From Sphaerolaimus hirsutus (taxonomy: Eukaryota; Nematoda; Chromadorea; Monhysterida; Sphaerolaimidae), in assembly GCA_964036195.1 (NCBI GenBank), contig OZ038456.1, forward strand, positions 21,925,792 to 21,989,791: a stretch of DNA of 64,000 bases, written 5' to 3'. The translations under genes were made by a program, and so were the position numbers. This document shows positions 36,058 through 48,500 of the stretch, in pieces. Position 1 is the first letter of the stretch; the number at the start of each line of letters is the position of its first letter. The notes below the pieces were generated by a model. That model was not told the DNA's origin and ran no database searches. It saw only the letters and a list, made by a program, of their open reading frames with translations.

Positions 36058-37020
36058 GTGTATACTTCACTTTTCGGCAATTTTAGGGAATCTACATTTA
36101 AAAAATATTTATATTAAAAACATCATTTCTTTAAGTAAGCGGTTAGTAGAGATGCTCTGTTTTCCATCTCTGAGACGGAATACAATTTGTATGAATCTCA
36201 AGTAGTTTTTTTTTCTGGAAGTTAAAGTGCTTTCCTTGCGTAAGCAAGCTGTTCCCTGATAGTTTTACTTTATCATACTATAGCAATATGTTTATGGATT
36301 TTCTTATAATTTATGAAACATTTTCTCAGTGCATGAAAAAGTACACCTATTTACATTTTTGATGACTTCATTGAAAACGCTTAGGTTTTATTATGTCATT
36401 GATTTTGTACCTAAAATAAACTGCGATTCAGATGTAAATGTCGCGCTTCAATAATATCGTTTGTGCAAGTTTAAGTTATGGGTGGAAAAAGCGGTTTTTA
36501 ATCGTCCTGCTTTTTAAAAGTTTTTTGTCTTTTTTCTTCAAAAATGTCCGGACATTTCTAAATTTTCGTATTTCACACTCAAAACACGTTGCACGTTGAC
36601 AAAAATTGTTTATGATCTGTTGTTTGTCCATTTTAATCTTCAAAATAATTATTTCGTGTGATATCATTACTTAAATGTATACACATTTACAGCTTTTTAA
36701 CCCCATTTTAAGATATTCTTCCTATTTCTGCTTCTATAAATTGAAAAACCCTTACATTGTGTAACCCCCAAGCACTTTTACAAAATGCTAGAGTTGTTGC
36801 GTTTTTTAAACTGACTTGAACGCATGGGTCTTCTGGATGGTTGGCTAGGCCCCCCACACGCTAGTTGACATCGATAGAAATGTCAACTGGTTCCGATCCC
36901 AATTCAAAGCTTGGTGGCGAGCCAACGAACGACCTTCAAATGCAAGCTTGCAATTGGGATCGGGACCAGTTGACATTTGTGTCGATGTCAACTAGCGTGT
37001 GTGGGGCCATAGATAGCAAA
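36058..37020. other. AT-rich spacer and one MITE
   Basis: 36058-36840 shows no gene or clear repeat. 36848-37011 is a GGCCCCACACACGCTAGTTG inverted-repeat MITE with AGTTGACAT arms. Confidence 0.5.
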
Positions 37021-38110
37021 TCCCTCCTCCGGAGGGATAGATAGCTAAAAAATTTTCTGGGGGGGGGGGGTTCGCAGGGGTTCAATATATAGCTGGGGTC
37101 TCCAAGATTTTGGCCCTCGCGGGGGCTGGATAGATAGCAAATCGCTCATCCGGAGGGATAGATAGCTGAAAAATTGTCTGGGGGGGGGGCTCGCGGGGGC
37201 AAAATATATAGGCTTTTTCAGTGCATAGCAGGCCGAAAGGGGAAAAAATCGCTAATAATCGGTTAAAAGTGGCCAAAAGTAGGTTTAAAATGACTTAAAA
37301 CAGGCATATAACCATGCATATAGCCGGAGAGCACGATTTTGAAGGTGAAAATCTATTAAAAGGTGCGAAAATTGGTGATTTTTAGCGAAAATTGGGGCAA
37401 AATTTCTCAAAAACCACTCCAGAATCCAGATAGATAGATAGCTGAGCGATTTGGGGGGGGGGGGCTTTGGGGGTAGCAGCCAAAATTTTTTGCCTCGGGA
37501 TAGATAGAGAGCTGAGCGGCCTCGGGGATAGATAGATAGCTGGCTGATATGGGGGGGGCAGCCCCCCCCCCCCCAGCCCCCCCTAGCCTAGGAGACCCCT
37601 GATATATAGGCATAGAAGGAAGAAAACGGAAAAAAATCGCTAAAAGTATGTCAAAAATGGGTTTATAAGCACATATACTACTAAAAATAGCTGAAAATAG
37701 GCAGTTAGACGCATGAAATAGTGATTTTGGAGGTGAAAATCTATAAAAAGGTATGAAAAATGGCGATTTTGAGCGAAAATTGGGGTCGTGTTTCTCAAAA
37801 ATCGCTCCAGATAGGTAGATAGCTGGGCGATTTGGGGGGGGGGGGTTAGGGGGTAGTAGCCCAAAATTTTGCCTCCATGATAGATAGATAGCTGAGCGGC
37901 CTCCGGGATAGATAGATAGCTGGGCGGTTTGGGGGGGGTAACCCCCCAACCCCCTAATTGCCCTCTTGCCAAGTAAAAATTGGGGGGAAATCGCTCGAAG
38001 TTGGCTCCAGATGGTTGAGTGATTCGGGGAGGGAAGGGGGGGGGGTTAAGGGGATGTGTGGCTGCTCAGTTAGCTAAATAGCTCCTCAATTTGGGGGTAC
38101 CCAATTTATT
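37020..38110. mobile_element. Stacked CTATCTATC-family elements
   Basis: Multiple copies of ATAGATAGATAGCTG, poly-G runs and TATATAGGCTTTTTCA, at least two or three partial elements on top of each other (breaks near 37090, 37600 and 37960). ORFs here are repeat translations. Confidence 0.65.
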
Positions 38111-38167
38111 TGGGGGTATTCGACCATCCATAGTCCTGCTCCCGGTCCTTGAAAGTACTGTTTGAAC

Positions 38168-39043
38168 CAGAGTTGTTTAAAGTACCGATTTTTTTCCAAA
38201 GTTTACTTAAACGTTACTTAAAGTTTACTTAATGTATTTATTTTTACTCACCCCCTGAGTACAGAAAACGAAACAAGTGTTGTTTTACTTTTACTCATGA
38301 GTAAACATGAGTAAAATACTTTTTTCCCAGAAAACGTAAAAGTGAGTATTTTTGGGAAATGTTGCCCCAATTTAACCTTTAAATCACTAATTTTCATAAT
38401 TTTTTGCCCATTTTCATCTTCCAATTCGCCTATTTTCCGCTAGGAAACATAAACGTATTTACTCTGTATAGGGTTCAAACGGGATCCCGATCCCGGATCC
38501 CGTGAAATTCAGGGATTTAGCAGTCCCGATCCCGATCCCGAAACCCCAATCCCGATCCCGATCCCGAAATCCAAAAATACCAATCCCGATCCCGAGAACT
38601 TTCAAATCCCAATCCCGATCCCGGAAAAAATAGTGAAAATTATAAAAAGTGAAAAAATGACATTTTTGCATGCAAAAATGTGAACGCAAACCCCCAGCGT
38701 CCATTTTATGTCACTTTTCTGGCATCCAACAGTGTTTTGAGACCTTTATGAACAACTGTGAATGCCAGAACAGTGACGAAAATCTCTATCCCTAGACACC
38801 AACCCCGAGCCCGAAAAAATGCCAATCCCGATCCCGTGACCCCAATCCCGGCCAATCCCGATCCCGAAATCTCAAAATACCAATCCCGATCCCTATCCCG
38901 ATCCCGAAACCCCAATCCCGATCCCGAAATCTCAAAAAGTGAATCCCGATCCCGATCCCGAAAAGTCAATCCCGTTTGACCCTAACTCTGTACTCAACTA
39001 GACGTATTTATCGAGTAAGAGTAAATACCTTTTTACAACTATG
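38168..39043. mobile_element. CAGAGTTGTT element with nested GATCCC element
   Basis: Outer TSD GTTTGAAC/GTTTGAAG. Inner 38469-38984 with perfect TSD ACTCTGTA at 38461-38468 and 38985-38992. Confidence 0.85.
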
Positions 39044-39596
39044 GTTTGAAGTTCTGAACCCGATTATTTTACGGTCGCCACGCCTAACACGATCATGCGT
39101 TAGAAATGCTTATTTTACCTAATAAATATAAGTTTATAGGACTACTGAACGTTTCTCAGCCAGATAAAAAAAATTACTGGTGCCTTGCTGTTGCGGACAA
39201 GTAAATTAAGTGCTGCTTGATTAAACTGATTGATTATAGTTCATCTTGTATTTCTAGTTGCTTGTATTTTTTAGATATCGGTCTGTGGTTTAGTTATAAA
39301 TATAAGTGTAAAATACTTATGAACGGTTATATCTCCTCAGTCGCAATGCTTTACTAATTTTGGCAATGTTCCAAGTTCACACCATCACCTACTACTGTTT
39401 TTCTCTCTCCCGATAAAATAGTCCGCGCGTTTTTTAATACAAATTTCGATACCTTTAGCTTCATGTTCCCAAACTTCATGTTTCAAGTTCAGTTTCAAGC
39501 TTCGATCAGTCTCCAAACCTCCAGTCTCCAAGTTTTCACTCTCTATTTATATAAAAAAATCCAATAAAATACTCTCAACAAACACCCCCCCCCCAG
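39044..39596. other. AT-rich spacer upstream of the first firm BAH-gene exon
   Basis: No repeat family recognised. The poly-C tract at 39584-39595 forms the pyrimidine tract before the 39597 acceptor. Confidence 0.4.
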
Positions 39597-42500
39597 GCGA
39601 GAAGTTCACCGCGGTTGCAAAATCGGCGCCAGGTGCCACATCGCCAAGTTGGCGCCAGCGCCAGAAAAGCGCCAGCTAAGAAAACTCCCGCTAGACAACT
39701 GCGCCAAAAATCAACTTCCGGTAAATAATTGGTTTTCTTTTCAGATAAGGACGAATTTTCATAGCTGCAGTGTATAGAGATTCCCAGGAGCAGGACCCTC
39801 CTTATCTCGAACTGGGGGATTATTCGAGGAAACACATTTTTTTAGTCATAGCCCCTCCAAAATGCACGAATGGCATCAAAAATCGGAAGAGGTACAACAT
39901 AATGGGAGGACACAGAATTCCGGTGGACCCCTCCCCCAAAAATGCCACCCTCAATTTATGCAATGCCCCCAACTCCCCTACTAAACTCCGCCCCTACTTT
40001 ACCTAATCCCCTCCACATTCCCTTACAGCTATCACCGCTAGCACTAGCACCGAGACCGGACAATTATCCGACCAACTTTCGGTGGACACTGGCACCGGTG
40101 TCGGTACGGGTGTAGTGGGCACCTCGACTCATGGGCAACGGATTAGTGCCCGCGCGGGTACCGGTACCGGTGTGGGTACTCATCAGGATATAATACCGTC
40201 ACCGCCGGTACTCACGCCGCCCCAGCCGGAAGGGTCTACTACTGGGCAATTGGTAATATTTGGGGATTTTCATACTGATATATTTTCATATATTGAATTG
40301 TATATGCCCCGTGGGGGCAGTCCCAGACTATGTATAGTGTAAAGTAAAGAGGCAAATATCATGTAAAATGTCAATCAAAATAAAAACGAAAATATTTTAT
40401 TACTGAACTTATTACTTAACATTTGTCATGGCAATTGACACTTTGCACGACATTTTACATGACATTTGACACATTACTTAACACTTTACAGGGTCTGGGA
40501 TTGGCACCTGGATGAGAGGTGAATGCTGTTCTCATTGCGTGGAATCAAGTGTATGTGTAGCCCTTTAGTTTATCTATATGATTTTGAGTATACTTTTTTA
40601 CCTATATAAATATTATACACTTTCTAGAAGTTCAAGCGAGTAAAGGTTTTTCAAATGCTTTCACCAATTTTCTCCTCACTCCTCCACTTCTGTAATTGGC
40701 AACTGAAATCCTCACACACACACAAAATTAAGCAACCTCCCCAGACATCCAACAACCCCACCAACAACAACAACAACAACAACAACACTCAATCGACCCC
40801 CACAATGGACTGGTTCTCCATGTTCAATTCACTCACATCGGGCGCGGCCGCACCCCCGAATCAACAGCAAAGTCAACAACACATGATGCAGCTGATGCAG
40901 CAAATGATGCAGTTTGGAGTGGCCGGGAATGGTGGGGGAAACGTGCCCGCTGCACCCGCTGCACAGGCTAATGTGCACCAGGTGGGTTTTGGGGGGGGTG
41001 GTTTTGGGATGCAGTTGGGTTATTGGTTGGGGTGGATTGAATGTGGGAATTGGAAAAAGTGATGTTGAAATTGAGTATCGATAACGCCTCAAAAATGTGA
41101 TCACGGTCGGGTTTTTGTATAATTAACATCCGTATTTGCTTGAATAATTTCCCCTCTTGAATAATTCCAGCTTTTTAGTCAAGTGAGGAAAAATAATTCC
41201 CTCCTGAAGGCATATGAGCGATTTATTGTGTCCAATTTGAGCAAACATGACATTTTATTTTATGAATAAAATCGTATTTTGTGAAATGAAATGATAGAAA
41301 CACCCTTGGAAATGTTGACGACATGATACTTCCCACTTGAATAGCCCCCCCCCCTTCACAAAATCAGAAGGAAAAAAAATTTCACCGGTGATTTTTTCGA
41401 TCAAATACGTTTAATATACTTGTATATTTTCTCATCAAAACCCCCCAAAAATTATCCGCCCCAGGCCGCCATGTCCGCCGCCGCCCTGGGCTGGATGCAA
41501 GCCACAATGCAGCAACTCCTCTCAGTAGCCCTGCACCAATCCACCGTGCAGCAGCGGCACCCCGCCGCCCAATTCGTGGGCACCCCCTTCAACCCCAGGT
41601 GCCAATCTCAGACCCTGTAAAATGTCCCGTGAAATGTCAAATGTCACGTACGTTTGCCATTTTACCGGGCATTTTACATGACTTTTGACACTTTGCATGA
41701 CATTTGACATTTTACAGGGCATTTTGCAGGGTCTGGGACTGCCCCCAGCGCCGCTATGATGGCTATGATGGGGGGTGCCGGGGGTCAGCAGGGGATTATG
41801 CAGGGGCAGCAACAGGGGGTTGGCAATGTGCCAGCTGGACAGGAGGCGGGCGTTTTGGGTGGGTGGGGGGTGGGTATTTTTCTATTTTGATTTTACTTTT
41901 TTGGGTGGTTTGAAGTTACCTTATACCGTTTAAAAAGCGCCCACGGGGAATTTTGTCACGGTTTTTCTGACTGGGGAGTGATTCAAAGGGGAGCTTTGTC
42001 CAAAAATTTGTGACCATCCCTAATTCCAATGTAAAAAGTGTACAGTAGACTATAACTGACAAATATATTTTTTGTAAATTTGATTATTTGTTAACATTCC
42101 ATTCGTGTGTTTTTGAAGTAGACACATTCCATCGGATAATGCCAATATATGCCCTCATTGTTATTGTACAAATTCATGTTTTTTTCCCGAAATTCTAATC
42201 AGTATTTTTAAAACAAGCTTTATTGTTTGTGCGTTTTGCCGCCCGCCCGCTGAATACATATTATACTTCCCTAGTTTTAAAAATGTGTGATTATTTTGCC
42301 TGTGTGGCTCTACATAAACGCCCGACATTTCGCCAACTGATAAATCTGTTTTGAACGCACTTGAGTTCACCAGAATGAGTCATTTTTGCATCTCCTTCAA
42401 CAGTGTTTAGTTCATGCATCCAAAATGCATTTAAACCTGATTTATTTATGTCCGCGGCTAAGTTCACATAATTCTGTATATAACCAGAAGGAAATTATAA

Positions 42501-45500
42501 ATTTTATCGCACGTGGAGATTAGTATACCACTTTTTAAAATCTGCGTTGAAACAAACATCTCATCAACTCATTATTTGCCCATTTTAGCAACATTCACCC
42601 CATTTATTACTCATCTAGAAACGATTCAGCGCAGTGTCAGTTGTGAGAAAATTCTCTACTAGTGGTGGAAAAACTCCAGGCAGAATGAAGTAAAGTGTCC
42701 TTCAGATATTTACAGTTGACGGATATTATAAAGGTGCCATTCTAGAAAACTCAAATGTGCCATTCTAGAAAACTCAAATGTGTTCAATGCTGATTTATCA
42801 GTTCTCGAAATTCTGATTGAAAACTAGTGTGCATGCAAAACAATATAACCCATTTTCAATGGTTCTTTGTCACGTATCCCTTGGTGCCAATTCCGCAAAG
42901 TGAAAAGTGATAAGTGATATGTAAAATGGCAAATGAGAAGTGATAAGTGAATTGAGAAGAAAATTGGCAAAAGCGAGATGAAATGGCAAGTAAATTGGCG
43001 AAAGCGAAGAAAAAAATACGAAAAAGTAATTTCCCTTGCTTTTGCCGATTTCCTTCTCATTTCACTTCGCATTTGCCATTTTACTTCTCACTTATCAATT
43101 TGCGGAACTGGCCCCTGCATTGCTCAAACCTTTTTTTGATACTTTTGTGGCATTTAAACCGCGCCAAAGGCACTTAAAATGCGCAGTTGTGTGATGACAT
43201 TGGCATTTACATCCCACCACTATTTGCACTCTATACGCCATCTGTCATTCCACTTGCGTTTCACTGAACTGCTACCGTAATCATGTGAATTTTAGCCACG
43301 ATCGAAAATGTCACTTATCTGATCTAAGAAGGGAATGTGCGTACGCCACGCTAAGAGTGTTACCGTATTTTGTATGAATAAAATGGCGCAGAAAATAAGC
43401 GCCAAATTCACCGGCGAGAGTAATGTAATGCGAGGAGAAAAAATCAATTTTTGTGTTTTTTGTGATGGTATATGGTAGATTTAAACGCAAAATGTGCGGC
43501 AGTTAAGTAATTATAAGGTGACATGCGAAAATTGTAAATAACATTCGGGCATGATTCATGAAATCTATTTTTTGCCCCCTGCGTGGCCAAAAAACATGAA
43601 AATGAAAATGCCCGTGTTTCATCACATTCACGAGATTACGGTAGCGCGCCGTTTGAATTTTGGCGCCTCTTTTGACCGTTATTTCTGTTCAAAGAAGGAT
43701 CCCCTCACTTTTTTTGTATTTATCAAAGTGCATTTTATTTGATTTCGCTGCCAAAACAGGTATTGATTATTTTGATTGGTTAAGCGGTCTTTAGCGTAAA
43801 AAAATCGAAGCAAAATAGAATCGAAAATTACTTCCGTTCATGTAAATATTTATTCACATATTGTTTTCCCAATTTAAATTAATTTAAGCTTGCGTTATGT
43901 GGTTTTATCACGACTTTTGCATAACTTTCAAGAGAGAATTTCTTTGAAGTATTGGCCACTTTGCGTCATTTCAACAACGTATCTGCACGCCAAAAAATAT
44001 TCAATTGCCAGTACGCAGCCTAGTTGACAGCCGAAACTTTCAAAGCTGATAAATACGTTTTCAATACATTTCAGTTGACCTGTATTAGGATTCCGTCAAC
44101 TACTTTCGACGGTGATCATAATGGTCAACTCAAATGAACTCAATAAGATTTATTAAATTGGCAAATTTCCGTTGTCAATTAGTGTTCGTGGGGCAGTATT
44201 TGCGCATTGAGTTCCTCTGGGGCTAGATCCAATTAGAAGGTCGGGGCCCGACCCGATTCGCAGATGTAAGCACTCCGGTGCAATTTTCTGCGGTTTATCG
44301 CGTGACTGCAGTCTTAAGTTCAATTTGGCCCACACACACTAGTTGACATCGACACCTAATGTCAACTGGTTCCCATCCCAATTGAAAGCTTGCTGATGAG
44401 CCAACGAACGACGTTCAAATGCAAGCTTGCAATTAGTTTCGATGTCAACTAGTGTATGTAGGGCTATTGACTTTGGGACCTGGTTTTTCATCAGGGTTCA
44501 TTTCAAACGACCTCACTTTTCGATAATTACCCCCCCCCCATTGAATTATTCCCCCCGTGAATTAACCCGCCTCGAATTACCCCCTCCCCCTCAAAATGCG
44601 CTGGGGAAATAATAACCCCCTCGAAATCCCCCCCCCCCCGGAATGAAGTTCTTCATGTTTGCAATGTACATGATGTATTTATTACTGCTAATTTGTATTG
44701 CAGCTACACATAGACTAGTTTGTGTAGCTATCAACGTTTTTTATTCAATTATATCCTATTTGGACACATTTATTACCTGTTTTGGGTATGAAAATGCCTA
44801 CTATTTACTACGATCCTTATGAAAATTTCTGACGAAATAATACCCCCCTCGAATAAGCCCCCCTCTAATTAACCCCCCCCCCCCCAATCAAATTTTGCTG
44901 GCGAAATAATAAACCCCCATGGGGGTATTTCGAGGTAATACGGTACCTATTTAGATATTCGATATCTCGAATTCTAGTTCTATTCGTCTGATAAATAAAT
45001 AGGAATATGCAGCTAGCGTTATTAGGCTGTTCATTTTACAACTGGATCAGTGTTTGCATAAATACAATGTTTGTTTAGTTCTGTTCAGATCGAAATTCAT
45101 GGTGGTGAATTATACGATTGTCCCAGAAATAGTGGGACGGGTAGTGGCCGCACATATAGAATTTTATGATTAGAAAGTTTAGAAACTGATGAATATGTTT
45201 CCAACACATTTGAGTTTACCATAATGAATCTTTTTAGTTATCCATCAATAACAGTTGATGGAGATGGATTCCTCATTCTGGTAAACTCAATTGTGTTCAA
45301 AGCTGATGCATTGGTCAAAGGAGCTTCTGTTGACTTTTGCCTGCAGTTGTAGCTAATTGAAGTTGAAATACCTTGTATTGGGCACCCTAAGAATGTGGTA
45401 AGCTAATAGATTTTGAAATTCCTGCTTCTGAATGTAAATACTATTTTGCTCCCGCATTACTCATTCCTTTACAATTTCTGACTTGTTAAATTTGAAGACT

Positions 45501-48500
45501 AGTGTTCAAAATTACTGAATGTCATTTGGTGCTTTACATTTGTTTCATAGTTTTTATTCATTCCAAACTTTTCAAGAGAATTGAAACTGACTAGTTTTCC
45601 TGAATCAGTGCATTCTATTGTGCATTTACAGTGTGCTGATTAAGCATAGCACGGCTTGTTAGACTGTTTCGCTTGGGAGAACTGAAGTTTGTCATGTTTA
45701 TCATGATGAATGTAGATGATTTTTTCCATTTTTATTTCCAGGTGCCACTCCCAGACCCTGTAAAATCTTCATTAAACAGTTAAATGTCATACTAATGGCA
45801 AAGTCATGAAAAATGCCCTGTAAAATGTCAAATTTCAGTGGCCCAGATGGTCACTATCAATCTTTGATTTTGTTCAGTTGAAAATTGATAACACATTATT
45901 TTATTGTGTAACATTTTTTTTTTATTTTGTATCATAAGAAGTGTTTGGACCAATTGAAGAATATTTCCAATGGCCCTACACACACTAGTTTTCACCCTGA
46001 CATGTGTGAAAACTGAAATGGCGACATGGCGACATTCAGCTTACTCTTATTGTATGCTATATGTGTTTTAGTTTTCAAATTTCTAAATTTTAACTTTTAT
46101 TTATTTCATTTGAAATTTAATTTCAATTAAATCACTCAACCGTGTTTATTTATTTGCATTTTAAAAAATTTCAGTTTTCACATGAAGTCACGGTGAAAAC
46201 TAGTGTGTGTAGGCACAATAGGTGTCCGGGAACATTTGAAACGATGTTCAATTGTGTAGATTCAGTTGGACATTATTAAGCCCAAGAATATTGTCTTGAA
46301 ATATGAATACTGAAATATGTTTCTAGAGGGGGTTGTTTATCAAAACGTAAATTGTACGTCAGTGTACAAAATGTAAATTTAGTCGTGTGTAAGCATTTAT
46401 TGGCGCTGCACACACTGGTCTATTGCCAGAAAGGTGGCATTATAGTAAACTCATAAATGCACAAAGAATTTACTGGAATCTGGTGTTCGTCAACTACAGT
46501 TGACGGAGAGTAAAAATCCGATTTTAGTAAACTCAAGCGCTTCAAGGTTGATTTATGAGTTTACTAAATTTTTAAAAATTCAATTAGTACAGTAGTGTGT
46601 GCAGCGAGATTCCATAAAACTGTTATTTGAAAAGGGCACGGTCCTTTTCAACTGATTCAAAAATTGACACGTGCTGTTTACGTAAATTCCCGTTGTATTT
46701 AGATTTGAAGTGTTTTGATACAAAAGTATCACCCGGCAATAACACCGCCCACATTTTCGTGCAAATGTGATTCGTAAACACGTGATATTTTCATGTGTTT
46801 TGTTTGTTGCTTCGTTGACATGTAGCGACGTTTTTTCTGTTTCAATTGGGGATAGTTATGAAAGATTTTTTAAGCTTTGTATTTGTGTGTTGTAATGATA
46901 TCACAACGTTAGCAACGTTGTGATGGTACGTTTCGCATATGTTGAAATGACTTTCATGACAATTTGCTGGTGATAGCAAATTTTTTCGCGAGCATTTTCC
47001 AATCTGGTGTTATTGCCATCAAACGTCCAGTAACTTTTCACTGTACAAATTTGTTCCACTTTGGAAGGATTACTGATGCTTTAAATTCGAATTTGAATGA
47101 TTTGATTCCGCTCAGTTCGCGATTGATTTTATTCAGTCTAATCATAAATGAGAAAACAATTTACATACGTATTTTTGGCTCAGTGCCAACATTTCGCAAT
47201 GTGTTTGAAGCAGAGTTGTTAAAAGTACTGAACTTTTTCCAAAGTAAACGTAAACGTAAAGTATTTTTCTTGTACTCACTCCTGAGTACAGAAAACGTAA
47301 AGTATTTTTAAAATGCTTTTACACTGCGTAAAACGTGAGTAAAATACTTTTTTTCAGAGAAAACGTAAAAAAATGAGATTTTTCTTGAGAAAACGTAAAA
47401 AAATGGGTGTTTTTTCTCACAGAAAGCGTAAAAGGTAATATTTTTCTCAGAAAAAAAATCAGAATTTTTCTAATGTTTACTCTGATATACAAAAAGCTGT
47501 GTTTTTCACTCCTGTTAAGTATTTCTTATGAAAATGTCTTATGTTTGTCACTGTTTGTTTGGCAAAATGACATTTTTTGTCCCCTAAAAATACGTTTTCT
47601 GTACTCGCGTACTTTCAAAAATTACGCGAGTAAGTGAGTACCGGTATTTTTTTCGCGAGTAAACGTATTGACGCAGTACTCCAGTATCCGTGATTATCGA
47701 GTAAACGTAAGTACGTTTTAACAACTATGGTTTGAAGCCTCCCGCACTAAGCATGACGTGCGCGTTTTATTGGGCTGTTCATTGCACATGATTGTGTATG
47801 GAAACGTCCGCCAGCTTTAGAAACATTCATACTGTGCGAATAGATATCGTCATCATTTTCTTTTGCCATAAATATACCATATATTTAAAACTGTAGGCAC
47901 CTTAGCCTATACACTGGACACCATTCAATTGAAATTGGAAAACTCATAAATCCACTTTCACCTCATTTGAGCTTAGCGGAGTAAAGTGTCTTGTTGACCA
48001 ATGTTGATGGAGATTACTGTGAGTTCATTCTTTCCACTCATTCCTGTCAACTCAAATGCTTTCAAAAGATGATATATGAGTTCCCCAAAGTTTTCTGAGT
48101 TATATACAAAACTACAAGTGTAGGCATCTTTATCACATTTACATCACACATCATAAATAACCCCCCCCCCCCCACAGGCGTGCCCGTACTAATCCCAGTG
48201 GCCGCAGCCATGGCAGCCCCAGCGCTAATGTTCTACCTCAACAACGCCATGAACATGCACCAGCACAACGCCAACGCCAACGCCAATTCCGTGGCGCCGG
48301 CGCCACACAACTCTGGCGGCAGTCAGAACGTGGTGCCGGGCATGGCGCTACAGCAACAGAATCAGAGTGGTGGGAGGACCTGTCAGCAGATGCCCGGTGC
48401 CGCTGTGAGAGTGCGTGCGGGGGTTTTGCGTAGTTTTGGTGTTTTCCGTATTTTTTCATATGTAGCCCTTGAATTTACCCCCCCCCCCCCCTTGAAATAG

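Larger units (their letters stand above)
41859..48177 (+). other. Large BAH-gene intron (6.3 kb) filled with repeats
   Basis: Holds an IntB copy (42884-43115), a GGCCCACACACACTAG MITE (44325-44466), C-rich TACCGTAT arms (44505-44945), an IntA copy (45742-45846), several CACACTAGTTT/AAACTCA inverted-repeat MITEs (45980-46215, 46400-46610, 47930-48125) and a CAGAGTTGTT element (47211-47729, perfect TSD GTTTGAAG). Confidence 0.65.

Noticed and set aside
37407..37949. 180-codon ORF on the minus strand.
   Set aside because: It translates GATAGATAGCTG repeats and poly-G runs; the same repeat gives similar ORFs at 28488 and 31731.
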